From NCBI GenBank assembly GCA_963813375.1, contig CAWEYT010000015.1, forward strand, positions 124,001-188,000: 64,000 bases of DNA, written 5' to 3'. This stretch comes from DASTFY01 sp963813375. Lineage in GTDB: Bacteria; Actinomycetota; Acidimicrobiia; Acidimicrobiales; Ilumatobacteraceae. Made by a program: the position numbers and the translations under genes. The notes below the pieces were generated by a model. The model saw only the letters and a list, made by a program, of their open reading frames with translations. It had not been told where the DNA came from and ran no database searches. This document shows, one piece after another, positions 16,934-25,417 of this stretch. Positions within the stretch are counted from its first letter, which is position 1, and every line of letters begins with the position of its first letter.

Positions 16934-17773
16934 TCAGCGTTGGCGACGGGCCCAGGTCTGAATGACCTGTGGCATCGCGATCACGCTGTCGGAGCGCTCG
17001 GTGAACTCAGTCAGATCGGAGATCACGGCGTCGATCGCCGCCGCGTCGATGACATCGGCGGCCATCGCCGCCTCCCGGATGGCGCTCATGGTGAGCGGCC
17101 AGATCCGCTTGGTGGCGCCCGTCATCGCGGCGGGTTGCACCACCGTGACTTGCACATCGCAGAGCCCGGCAGCGGCCAGGAAGCGAGGCAAGTGCGGGCC
17201 GACGTTCGGGTCACCACCGTTGGCACGCACGGTCGCGCAGTAGATCGCCTTCGATCGGTCGAAGGCCTCCGATGTGGGGGCACAGAACGACCCGTCGATG
17301 CGCACGTCTTCGAGGACGAGGGCGCCACCGGGGTCAACGAGCTGGGCCAAGGCGTCGACCCATCGGGCTGCGTCGGCGAGGTGGGAGAGAACGAACCGGG
17401 CGTACACGACGTCGTAGCGGTCCTCGGTCCGCACGGTGTGGGCGAGGTCTTCCACGCGCAGGTCGACATTGACCGGTGCATCGACGGCAGCCGAAGCCAC
17501 CTTGATTGCGTCGCGATCGACCCCGACGACGCGGCCAGCCGGCACGCGCACAGCCAGCATCCGGGTGACATCGCCACCGCCACAACCGGCGTCCAGGCAG
17601 CGCGCCTCCTCCGCGATCCCTACACGATCGAGCAGTGACCCGGTCGTCGCCTCGAACACGGAGGACAGCACCCGCAGCCGATCCCGCCCTACCTCTCCGC
17701 CCGTGATCGCGTAGGAGGCAGACGCGTCGACCCCCGGTGTCGAGTCGCCGACCGTCCTGTGTTCCACATTCAT
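16934..17773 (-). CDS. Class I SAM-dependent methyltransferase
   Basis: A 279-aa Rossmann-type methyltransferase. Motif I is ARCLDAGCGGGDVTRMLAVR, followed by the acidic loop VVGVDRD; DLRVEDL and YDVVYARFVLSHLADAARWV are motifs II/III. The C-terminal part is helical. The substrate is not deducible. ATG 17773 has GAGAGGA just upstream. The gene appears intact inside the otherwise decayed segment between the two 157-bp repeats. The 285 bp between it and the DUF1353 gene contain nothing I recognise. Confidence 0.85.
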   Translation of the reverse strand: MNVEHRTVGDSTPGVDASASYAITGGEVGRDRLRVLSSVFEATTGSLLDRVGIAEEARCLDAGCGGGDVTRMLAVRVPAGRVVGVDRDAIKVASAAVDAPVNVDLRVEDLAHTVRTEDRYDVVYARFVLSHLADAARWVDALAQLVDPGGALVLEDVRIDGSFCAPTSEAFDRSKAIYCATVRANGGDPNVGPHLPRFLAAAGLCDVQVTVVQPAAMTGATKRIWPLTMSAIREAAMAADVIDAAAIDAVISDLTEFTERSDSVIAMPQVIQTWARRQR

Positions 17774-18058
17774 CCTCTCAGTATCTGCTGGATCGGCATC
17801 CGGCGCTTGGAGAATTGCTCGAGAGCGAATGGAGACGGTCTGGGTACGGCGGTACCGTCGGATTACTACGTGGGCGGTTCAGCACGAGGTGGCCGCCGGC
17901 TCGGGCGGTGCCTCGTGGCCTGCGGCCATCGGCCAGCGCTGTGCGACACAGCTCAGGCGCGGTATCGGACAGTCTCGTCGAGCACGCGTTGCACGGCCCG
18001 CGCTGGCGCCGCCCGCGCGGGAGGCGCCTCGCCGTCGATCGAGCGCGACGGGCGGTAC

Positions 18059-18889
18059 TCAATCGAGGCCGACGGCCTTCGCGAGGCGCTCGAGCGCCAT
18101 GTAGATCAGGTAGCCCAGACCGCCGAACGCGGCGGCCGGCAGGATCCAGAGCCCAGCCACCGCGGCCACGAGTCCGGCGCCGTACTGACGACCCCACAGC
18201 GGCGCGGCCGCGAACGGGAGGAGGAAGGCCACGGCGAAGAGCACCCAGGGCTCGACCGGGCTGCCCCAACCGAGCAGCGCGGCGCCGACGGCCCATACGA
18301 AGGTTGCGATCCCCACGACGGCAAGGAGGATCCAGACGCAGAGCGAACCACGTCGGACGCCGCCGGCGACCCAGCGCGAGCGGAGGGCGACCGCAGCCCA
18401 CATGATCCACCGCTTCAGCCACGGCACCCCTGCCGCCTTCATCATCTCCCGGAAGAACCGGTCCGAGAGGGTGTCGCTGTGCAGCGCTCCGTCGTTCGGC
18501 GTGTCGACGATGAGGCCGTCATGGATCACGGCGGCCAGCGTGTGGAGGCCGTACGAGCTCTCGAACCAGCGCATGTACCGAGGGATCGAGGCCAGGTCGG
18601 TGGGGTTCTCCCGCCTCGGCGTGAACGTCCGGGCCTCGTCGACGGCGGCGCGGGCCTCAGCGGCGGTCATCCCGTTGCGAACGAGGTGATCGAGGAGCGC
18701 CTTCTCCACGTCCGGCGCGCCGAAGCGGAACCGCCTCGTGACGTCGAACTGCTTCTTGTCGATCTGGAGCAGACCGACCGTGCCGGCCGTGTCCTCGGCC
18801 TCGTGCGCGACGGCCTGAACCTCGAAGCCGGATCCGGGGGCGACGATCCACGGATGCCACGTCGTATCGGGGGACAAGTGCTCGGCCAT
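18059..18889 (-). CDS. DUF1353 domain protein with C-terminal membrane helices
   Basis: A 276-aa protein. The N-terminal half carries the DUF1353 signature: FDVTRRFRF, RRENPTDLASIPRYMRWFES, then YGLHTLAAVIHDGLIVD, with Asp/His residues that suggest a metal site. The second half adds three to four hydrophobic segments (SLCVWILLAVVGIATFVWAV, WVLFAVAFLLPFAAA, GLVAAVAGLWILPAAAFGGL). DUF1353 proteins are often short phage or plasmid proteins, so the membrane extension is notable. Function unknown. A palindrome (AGGGA-N6-TCCCT, 19019-19034) lies upstream. Confidence 0.75.
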   Translation of the reverse strand: MAEHLSPDTTWHPWIVAPGSGFEVQAVAHEAEDTAGTVGLLQIDKKQFDVTRRFRFGAPDVEKALLDHLVRNGMTAAEARAAVDEARTFTPRRENPTDLASIPRYMRWFESSYGLHTLAAVIHDGLIVDTPNDGALHSDTLSDRFFREMMKAAGVPWLKRWIMWAAVALRSRWVAGGVRRGSLCVWILLAVVGIATFVWAVGAALLGWGSPVEPWVLFAVAFLLPFAAAPLWGRQYGAGLVAAVAGLWILPAAAFGGLGYLIYMALERLAKAVGLD

Positions 18890-18903
18890 GCGATGCTCCG
18901 ATC

Positions 18904-18972
18904 TCAGCGATCGACCCGGGTGTTCGGGGTGGGGAAGAGCAGGTCATCGAGGCGGGTACTCGTCGCGTTCAT
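18904..18972 (-). CDS. Possible 22-codon ORF upstream of the DUF1353 gene
   Basis: ATG 18972, with GGAG a few bases upstream, encodes MNATSTRLDDLLFPTPNTRV, then DR and stop, ending 14 nt before the DUF1353 start. It could be a leader peptide or a chance ORF. There is no family match. Confidence 0.2.
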   Translation of the reverse strand: MNATSTRLDDLLFPTPNTRVDR

Positions 18973-19111
18973 CTCCGGCTCCTCGCGGTCCCGTTCGGGG
19001 GCGGCGTCTACCCCTACTAGGGAGGCGTGTCCCTGGCGGTCAGATACGTGCGGAATCGCCGACCTTGATCGAGAGGTCCCCCACGGCAGACGAGGCGTCA
19101 GGACGCCTTCC

Positions 19112-19133
19112 GAGGCGGGCTTCCGCCCGCCTC
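19112..19133 (-). terminator. 9-bp perfect hairpin after the 19176-20153 gene
   Basis: GAGGCGGGC-TTCC-GCCCGCCTC, about 45 bp past the stop of the minus-strand membrane-protein gene. Its inner part is inside repeat copy B; copy A keeps only a degraded version. Confidence 0.45.
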
Positions 19134-19272
19134 ATGCTGGCTGTCCGTGCTCCCGGGTGAACTCCAACGGCCCGCCTATCCCTCGTTGCGGATGTCCTCT
19201 GCGTCGGTGTAGGTGTTGTCCGCTTGTCGATAGGCGTCGTCCCGCACGGTGCACGTCGTCGTGGCGGGATCG
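19116..19272. repeat. 157-bp direct repeat, copy B
   Basis: The counterpart of 15339-15495. It covers the intact 3' end of the gene at 19176-20153 and its terminator region, so copy B is probably the original. The two copies bracket 3.6 kb that hold integrase, CNMP, IS110, methyltransferase and DUF1353 sequences. Confidence 0.85.
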
Positions 19273-20153
19273 GCCTGCAGGGCGGAGAACTCGACTTCGC
19301 CGGGGATCTGGGTCAAGTCGTACGGACCGGTGAAATTAGGCGTCACGGAGCCGTCCGGAGCGGGGTCGAACACGACGGTCAGCGACGCGGGATCGAAGTT
19401 CTGCTGCTGGGCGCTCGCGATCTCTCGGTAGGCATCGGTGATGGCTCGCTCCACGAGCTGGGAGTTCCACGCCTCAACGGCGCAGTTCTCTTGCGCGACG
19501 TTGATGGCGAAGGCTCGCACGGCGACATCAAGACGGGCACGGCCGGTCTGGATCCGGTCGGAGATGGGATCCCCGAAGAACGGGATGAGCTTCAAGATGT
19601 CCGAACCGAGCGAGTTCACAACACCGTCATCTCGAATGACAGCGGATTCATTCTCGACGACCTTGGAGTCGAAGACGACGTTCGACACGGGTATGTGGAT
19701 GATGTGCGTGACCTGATCGGTCGTGGGATCGATTCGGCGTTCGTCGCGCGTCCCGGCCGCCTCGACACAGACCAGGGTGTCGACGGTTCCTCCCTTCGTG
19801 GGGTCGGTGAGGTTGCGGAACTTGGACGTCGTGCCGAGCGTCCCGCTGATGAAGGGCAGCTTCCTGCCGCCGATCTCCACGATGGTCTTGGCGTCAGCCG
19901 TGATCTCGGAGCCGATGACGGCCCGGCAGTCGATGTCCTTCGGTTCGACCCGGAGCACGTCGGCGTCCACGACCTTCGACGAAGCGACTCGTTCGCCCTG
20001 CAACCAGTTCCAGGCGCGCAGGCCGAGCACTGATGCGCCGACGATCATGATCGCCGCCGCGATCGCGAGCAGGCCGACGGCGCCCGCCCAACCCGATCTC
20101 GTCTTGATGACGATCGGCTTGCCGCCGGGTCTGTAGATCTGCTTGCTCTTCAC
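19176..20153 (-). CDS. Single-TM membrane protein of unknown family
   Basis: A 325-aa protein: a short basic cytoplasmic end (KSKQIYRPGGKPIVIKTRSG), one membrane helix (AVGLLAIAAAIMIVGASVLG), then a large exported part with DCRAVIGSEITADAKTIVEI, HIIHIPVSNVVFDSKVVENE and a Cys-containing end (TTTCTVRDDAYRQADN). The layout recalls DUF4230-type or SPFH-like membrane-anchored proteins, but I cannot place it firmly. GTG 20153 is chosen because AAAGGGGGCAGG precedes it; ATG 20177 is an alternative. A truncated second copy of its 3' end sits at 15.4 kb. Confidence 0.6.
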   Translation of the reverse strand: MKSKQIYRPGGKPIVIKTRSGWAGAVGLLAIAAAIMIVGASVLGLRAWNWLQGERVASSKVVDADVLRVEPKDIDCRAVIGSEITADAKTIVEIGGRKLPFISGTLGTTSKFRNLTDPTKGGTVDTLVCVEAAGTRDERRIDPTTDQVTHIIHIPVSNVVFDSKVVENESAVIRDDGVVNSLGSDILKLIPFFGDPISDRIQTGRARLDVAVRAFAINVAQENCAVEAWNSQLVERAITDAYREIASAQQQNFDPASLTVVFDPAPDGSVTPNFTGPYDLTQIPGEVEFSALQADPATTTCTVRDDAYRQADNTYTDAEDIRNEG

Positions 20154-20393
20154 CCTGCCCCCTTTGGCTGGCCTCATCCGGCACGGGTTGTCCCTCTCTG
20201 TGCCCATCCAGGATGGTCGATGACACCTCACGCGTGCGCCACACACCCGAACGGGTGCGTAGCGGTTGTGCGGCCAGGAGCGAAGGTACTGGGCCGGAGA
20301 TCGAGACATCGACCGCGGGGACGAGACGCCACCGAGCAGTCGACCTAGGGCTGATCCGAGACAGGCTGGAAGCCGTTCGATGGAGGCACGCGC

Positions 20394-21771
20394 ATGGCGT
20401 TGAATCCGAAGCACATCAATCACGAACTCAGCCCCATGGCGTGTCCCGTGGGCCTCGATGCCGTCGACCTCTTCGGCGATGGCGCGCAGGAGCACTGGTA
20501 CGAGGCGTACGAGATCCTGCACCGCGAGGCCCCGGTTCTGCGGATCGAGGGCGGTGGCCTGACGCCCGGGACCGATGCGTTCGTGCTCACCAAGCACGCC
20601 GATGTCTCCCGCGTGGTCAAGGATCCCGCGCGGTTCCCGAGCCTGACGCAAGTGCGAGTCGGTGGCTACGCCGGCCAGGGCCTGTCAGCCGGAGGAGACC
20701 TACGCCACCTACCACAACTTGATGTACGCGGCGATGGTGTCGTTGCGCCCGACGCAAGCGCTCTACACCCGGCACCGCAAGGAGCTCACCGACCCGTGGG
20801 TCGGGCCGGGGGCGCTGCGCCACCGGGACATGATCACCAAGCACGCGAACGACCTGGTCGATGAGTGGATCGGTGAGGACACGGTTGAGTTCATCAGCCG
20901 CTTCGCGCGGCCGCTGCCCCAGCGCGTCATGGCCAGCCTTCTCGGGTTCCCCCTCGAAGACATCCCGCAGCTCGCCCAATGGGGCGATGCCGTCGTCACA
21001 CCGTTCGTTCACGGCACCGGGCTCACGCACGAGCTCGACCCGGAGCAGACCATGGACATGCTCGCTCGCCTCGACGGCTTCCAGGACTACATCTACGAAC
21101 ACGTGCGTGCGAAGCGCCTGGACCCCCAGGACGACATGGTGAGCTTCCTCTGCGACGTCCACTACGGGGCGCTCGACCGCAAGCTCACCGATCTGGAGAT
21201 CGCTGGGATCGTGCACACGATGATCATCGGCGGTCTCGAGACGACGCAGTACGCGCTGGAGGAGCAGGCCCAGCTCCTGTGCGAGCATCCCGGCATGTTC
21301 GAGCAGTTGCGCCACGATCGAGCGAAGGTGCGTTCTTTCACCGAAGAGGGGATGCGGATGCGGTCGCCCACTCACGGGCTCTCGACCCGCGCCACCTCTC
21401 AGGACGAGGTCTTCCAGGGCGTCGAGGTGCCGGCGGGCTCGCTGCTGCACCTGCGGTTCGGTGCGGCCAACGTCGACGAGGACGAGTTCGCCTGCCCGTT
21501 CGATCTCGACCTCGACCGGGACGGGATCACCCGCCACGTGGCGTTCTCCACAGGCCCACGGGTCTGTCCGGGGGCGAACCTGTCGCGTGTGGAGCAGCAG
21601 ATCGCCTGGGGTGTCCTGCTGGACCGGCTCGAGTCGATCGAGTACGGCGACGGCAACGACTGGCTGCACCAGCCAGGGATCATGCTCGGCACGCTGAAGC
21701 TGAACCTCCAGTTCACCAAGGCGGATGCGCCGCTGTCACTCGGAACTGGTCGGACGGCCAGCACGGCCTGA
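20394..21771 (+). CDS. Cytochrome P450 (frameshift near 20690)
   Basis: A soluble bacterial P450 of about 459 aa. The haem-binding loop is FSTGPRVCPGANLSRVEQQI (FxxGxRxCxG). The I-helix oxygen site is MIIGGLETTQYALEEQ, a GGxET-T variant. The K-helix ExxR is in EEGMRMRSP. The first about 100 residues (MALNPKHINHELSPMACPVG...) are in another frame, broken near LSAGG-D. ATG 20394 follows TGGAGG. The substrate is unknown; such P450s oxidise terpenes, steroids or xenobiotics with a ferredoxin partner that is not encoded nearby. Its last 36 nt overlap the convergent CYTH-Ppx gene. Confidence 0.9.
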
Positions 21772-23284
21772 AAAAGCACCTGCGCCGTAGCGCTCGACGA
21801 TCAGGCCGTGGCGCAGCGCCCGGTCGCTCACCGTCAACGACGTCTGACCCGAGCTTGTCCATGACGACCCGAACGATGCACGCCCCGGCCAGGATGACGT
21901 CGGCTCGTTTGGGCTGCAAACCGACGATCGAGCGCCGGTCGTCCACGTCGCGCGTGCGGTAGAGCTCGATCTGCCGATCGATCTCGGACCGATCGAGCAC
22001 CGCGCCCTGCACCCGGTCGGGGTCATACGTCGACAGGTCGAGGCTCACGGCCGTGAGGTTGGTGATGGCGCCGCCCATCCCGACCAGCCGCTCCGGTGCC
22101 GGGCGGTCGTCCAGGCGGGCGAGGTCGGCGGCGATGGCGTCGATCGCCGCCTGCAGCGCGTCGGTCGACACCGCGTGCTCGAGGCCGAAGCGCTCCGTGA
22201 AGCGCACGGCTCCGACGTCGACGCTGAAGCGTTCGGAGACATCGGCCCCGTGGCCGAACGTGACTTGCGTGCTGCCGCCTCCGGTGTCGAACACGACCAT
22301 CGACCCCTCGAACGGCGGAAGGCCGGCGCGAACGGCCAGATAGGCCAGGCGGCTCTCCTCCTCGCCGGAGATCACCTCGATCCGGATGCCGGTGGCCTCC
22401 TCGATCGCCTGCACGACGTCGGCGCTGTTGCTGGCGCTGCGCATGACCGCCGTGCCGACCGCGGCGATGGCGTGAACGTGGAGGTCGCGCGCCTCCTCGA
22501 CCATCGCGCCCACGGCGGTCGCGGCGCGGTCGATGGCCTCCGGCGCGATCGCCCCGGACCCGGCCGCGCCCTCGCCGAGGCGCGTGATCTCCGCCCGGTC
22601 GACGAGCGAGGTCCAGGTGCCGTCGTCCGCACGTTCACCGACGTGGAACTTGATCGAGTTCGTGCCGCAGTCGATGACGGCGTACCGGGGTGGCTCGCCG
22701 TCGACGAGCGCCTGCAGCCCATCGGGGAAGCTGGTGTTCAGCCGGTCGTGCAGTCTGACCGCCTGCACCGCCGCCACCACAGCGGCCTGGTCCTCGTCCT
22801 CGATGGCGATGGTGCGGGTGGACCTGCCGCCGGCCGCGATCTCCGAAAGCTCCCCCTTGCAGCCGTGGATGGTGTAGCGGGTCCGGCGCTTGTGGACCGG
22901 CACGGCGCGGAGCACCGGCGACGGCTCGATCAGCTCCGCCACGAACTGCTCGAGCGTGTACGCCTCTCGCGACAACGGTGGATGGGGCTGCCGGAGTGCC
23001 TCGAACGTCGCGGCGACGTCGGCCGGCGACAGCGGGAAGGGCGCCTTCAGCACCGGTTCCCACCGCTGGAGGCCGGCACGGTCGACCTCGCGCAGCACCT
23101 TGATGTCCAGGAGCCCGTCCCGGACCTTCACGTTCTCGCCGTCCGGCGAGAGGAGGTACAGCTCGTCGCTCTCCTCGACGCCGCTCGATGCCGTCGACTC
23201 GATGGATTCGTCCGAGTCGCCGAAGTCGCTCCCGAAGGTTCGCCACTCCCACCGAGGGATGATCACTGACGTCGAGCCGGCCAC
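21736..23284 (-). CDS. CYTH-like domain fused to Ppx/GppA phosphatase (frameshift near 21838)
   Basis: The C-terminal about 310 residues are an actin-like ASKHA Ppx/GppA domain: YAVIDCGTNSIKFHVGERAD (phosphate 1), TAVMRSASNSADVVQAIEEA, VISGEEESRLAYLAVRAG, VVFDTGGGSTQVTFG (phosphate 2), LVGMGGAITNLTAV. Such enzymes hydrolyse polyphosphate or pppGpp. The first about 200 residues (WEWRTFG, ENVKVRDGLLDIKVL, RRTRYTIHGCKGELSEIAAG) look like a CYTH triphosphate-tunnel domain, an inference from charged-strand pattern. The printed frame misreads the end; a one-base shift gives LTVSDRALRHGLIVERYGAG and a stop at 21736. GTG 23284 is preceded by TACCGT-N7 on the minus strand, a leaderless-type promoter. 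Confidence 0.85.
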
Positions 23285-23332
23285 CGGCGCGACGGTAGCG
23301 GTCGCCGGACGCCGTCCCAGGCGTGCGCGCCG

Positions 23333-23659
23333 CTACGCGCCGGGCGCTCGGTATCCGATCTGCCCGGCCTTGCGCAGCGCGTCGATCGTCTCCTCGACGG
23401 TCAGGAGGACCGTCGTCTCGCACGAGCTGAGCGCGCCGCCGGCGGCGATGGCCAGCACCACCGCAGCCATGGACACGTTGTCGGGGGCTTCCCAGAGGGT
23501 GTACCCGTCGTGTTCGCCGAAGGCGTACCAGAACCCGTGGAGCTTCCCGCCGACCGACTCGATGTAGTCCTGCGCGGCCTTCCGACGGTCCTCCGGGTTG
23601 CCGATCAGCCGGCCCCACGTCTCCGGCGTGTAGCTGAACCTCGTCAGGTAGAGCGCCAT
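23333..23659 (-). CDS. GYD domain protein
   Basis: A 108-aa dimeric alpha/beta-barrel protein: YLTRFSYTPETWGRLIGNPE, GFWYAFGEHDGYTLWEAPDN and a C-terminal helix with TVEETIDALRKAG. GYD proteins are small and of unknown activity, often stress or catabolic accessories. ATG 23659 is preceded by a strong ribosome site (AGGAGGAACG on the minus strand). It stands alone between the Ppx gene and a divergent secreted protein. Confidence 0.85.
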   Translation of the reverse strand: MALYLTRFSYTPETWGRLIGNPEDRRKAAQDYIESVGGKLHGFWYAFGEHDGYTLWEAPDNVSMAAVVLAIAAGGALSSCETTVLLTVEETIDALRKAGQIGYRAPGA

Positions 23660-23721
23660 CGTTCCTCCTGTCGTTCCATCTCCCGTTCGATGACTCGCGC
23701 GAGTCACCGTTCGCACGCAGT

Positions 23722-24342
23722 ATTGCCGCCGCACCGGCGAGGATTGGAGCCCGGCTCGATCGGGCGACGGTTGGCGGTGTCGTCGCGGTGGCGGCGACGG
23801 CGGTGGGAGTGGTGGCGACGCCGGCCACGCGGGCGACGTCGACGCAGTCGACGTGGAACGTCTTCGCCGAGGACCTGATGAAGTCGACCGAGTCCAACCC
23901 GTGGCCGCTGGAGTGCCTCGGCGGCCCACGCAAGCACAAGGTCTTCTACCTGCCTGCGATTGCCGATCAGGACTTCGAATGCTCAGTTCCCGCGGGGGCC
24001 AAGGTGCTGGCGCTCCCCGCGGCGCTCATCTGCTGGACGGACGACGTCACCCCCGACGCCAAGGCGGAGTGCGAGCAGGAATGGGCGAGGGACCCGCTGG
24101 TGTCGGCGTCCATCACGCTCGATGGCAAGCGGGTGAAGATCGAGCACGTGAGGGCGAAGGGGAAGACCCGCTTCCCTGCGGGCAGCCTGCTCGGGGAGCC
24201 GGGTGCGCCGACGGAGTACTTCCAGATCCTGCGCGGCGCGATCATCGCCCCGCTCCGGCACGGTGATCACGTCGTGGTGACGTCGTTCGCCTACGCCGGC
24301 GGCTTCGCCGGCACGAACACCTACACGCTGCACGTCGGCTGA
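23722..24342 (+). CDS. Secreted protein of unknown function
   Basis: The amino end reads ARLDRATVGGVVAVAATAVG then VVATPATRA, a signal-peptide-like stretch. The mature part has STWNVFAEDLMKSTESNPWP, then ECLGGPRKHKVFYLPAIADQ and four Cys that could form disulphides (ECLG, ECSV, ICWTDD, ECEQE). It ends FAYAGGFAGTNTYTLHVG. The start codon is unclear: GTG 23788 would leave only a short hydrophobic leader, while an ATT at 23722 or an upstream start would include the basic region. No family is recognised. It is convergent with the flavoprotein gene. Confidence 0.6.
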   Translation: MAAAPARIGARLDRATVGGVVAVAATAVGVVATPATRATSTQSTWNVFAEDLMKSTESNPWPLECLGGPRKHKVFYLPAIADQDFECSVPAGAKVLALPAALICWTDDVTPDAKAECEQEWARDPLVSASITLDGKRVKIEHVRAKGKTRFPAGSLLGEPGAPTEYFQILRGAIIAPLRHGDHVVVTSFAYAGGFAGTNTYTLHVG

Positions 24343-24373
24343 CGCCGGTCGGCGTCACTCGGCGCCGGCCGAC

Positions 24374-25417
24374 TCACAGCGCGGCGGCCGCCAGGATCTG
24401 CTCGGCCTCGGCGACGATGGCGCGCACGATGTCGCCGGCCGGGCGGATGTCGTGGATCCCCTCGACGGCCTGGCCGGCCGGCATCATGCCCTGCTCGACG
24501 TCGCCGTCCTGGTAGCCGCTCTCGACCCGCACGCCCGCGACCGCGTACTGCGCGGGGAACGGCTCGATCTCGTCCACGCGCTGCGCCCACTCCCTGGTCC
24601 ACTCGTTCTGCAGCGTCCGCAACGGCTTGCCGGTGTAGGCCCGGCTGATGACGGCGTCCCTGCTCGCGCTGTCGACGACCCGCTGCTTGTAAGCGGGATG
24701 TCCGTAAGCCTCCGTGGTGGCGATGAAGCGGGTACCCATCCACGCGCCCTGGGCGCCGAGGCAGCGCACGGCGGCCAGGCCGCGACCGTCGACGATGCCG
24801 CCGGCGGCCAGGACCGGCGCGTCCACGGCGTCGACCACGGACGGCATGAGGACCAGGGTGCCGACGTAGCCGGTGTGGCCACCCCCCTCCGTCCCCTGGG
24901 CGACGATGAAGTCCGCCCCGGCCCGGTCGGCCTGCACCGCGCGGGACACGGAGCCGACGAGCGCCATGACCTTGATGTCCCGCTCGCGGCAGGCGGCCAC
25001 GAACCAGTCGGGCACGTCGAACGTGAGGACCACCGCGGCCGGCCGCTCGTCGAGCACGGCCTCGACCTGGTCGTGCACCGCACCGGGGGTGAGCATCGGC
25101 TCGACGCCGCGCAGGGCATCGCGTTCGGCGGGGGAGAGGGCGTCCCATCGGCGCCGCACGGGTTCCCACGACTCGACATCGTCCTGGACCAGCGACGGCG
25201 GCACGAGCAGGTTCACCGCGAACGGCCGGCTGGTGGCGCGGCGGATGGCCCCCATCTCGTCGCGCAGGGCGTCGGCGAAGTAGCTCACGCCGCCCAGGCA
25301 GCCCATGGCGCCGGCTTCGCTCACGGCGGCCACGAGCGGGGCCTGGGCGACGCGGGCCATGCCCGCGGAGACGATCGGGTGGGTGATGCCGAACTGCTCG
25401 GTGAGCGCGGTCCTCAC
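24374..25417 (-). CDS. Nitronate monooxygenase / 2-nitropropane dioxygenase-like flavoprotein
   Basis: A TIM-barrel FMN enzyme of 347 aa: LTEQFGITHPIVSAGMARVA at the amino end, GFDVP-like strand VVLTFDVPDWFVAA, VGSVSRAVQADRAGADFIVA, and the FMN-phosphate loop GTEGGGHTGYVGTLVLMP with PVLAAGGIVDGRGLAAVRCL. The family oxidises nitronates or acts as a quinone reductase/enoyl reductase. GTG 25417 overlaps the TGA of the upstream amidase gene (GTGA). It is last in a minus-strand operon MaoC - acyl-CoA ligase - amidase - this gene. Confidence 0.88.
   Translation of the reverse strand: MRTALTEQFGITHPIVSAGMARVAQAPLVAAVSEAGAMGCLGGVSYFADALRDEMGAIRRATSRPFAVNLLVPPSLVQDDVESWEPVRRRWDALSPAERDALRGVEPMLTPGAVHDQVEAVLDERPAAVVLTFDVPDWFVAACRERDIKVMALVGSVSRAVQADRAGADFIVAQGTEGGGHTGYVGTLVLMPSVVDAVDAPVLAAGGIVDGRGLAAVRCLGAQGAWMGTRFIATTEAYGHPAYKQRVVDSASRDAVISRAYTGKPLRTLQNEWTREWAQRVDEIEPFPAQYAVAGVRVESGYQDGDVEQGMMPAGQAVEGIHDIRPAGDIVRAIVAEAEQILAAAAL

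Noticed and set aside
17759..19333. Plus-strand 524-codon frame
   Set aside because: It runs antisense to the DUF1353 gene and through the repeat; no homology-like motifs and shadow-type composition.
5870..20393. attR copy of the tRNA-Arg 3' end
   Set aside because: I looked by eye for the T-arm/acceptor sequence in this stretch and found none, so island boundaries are not called.
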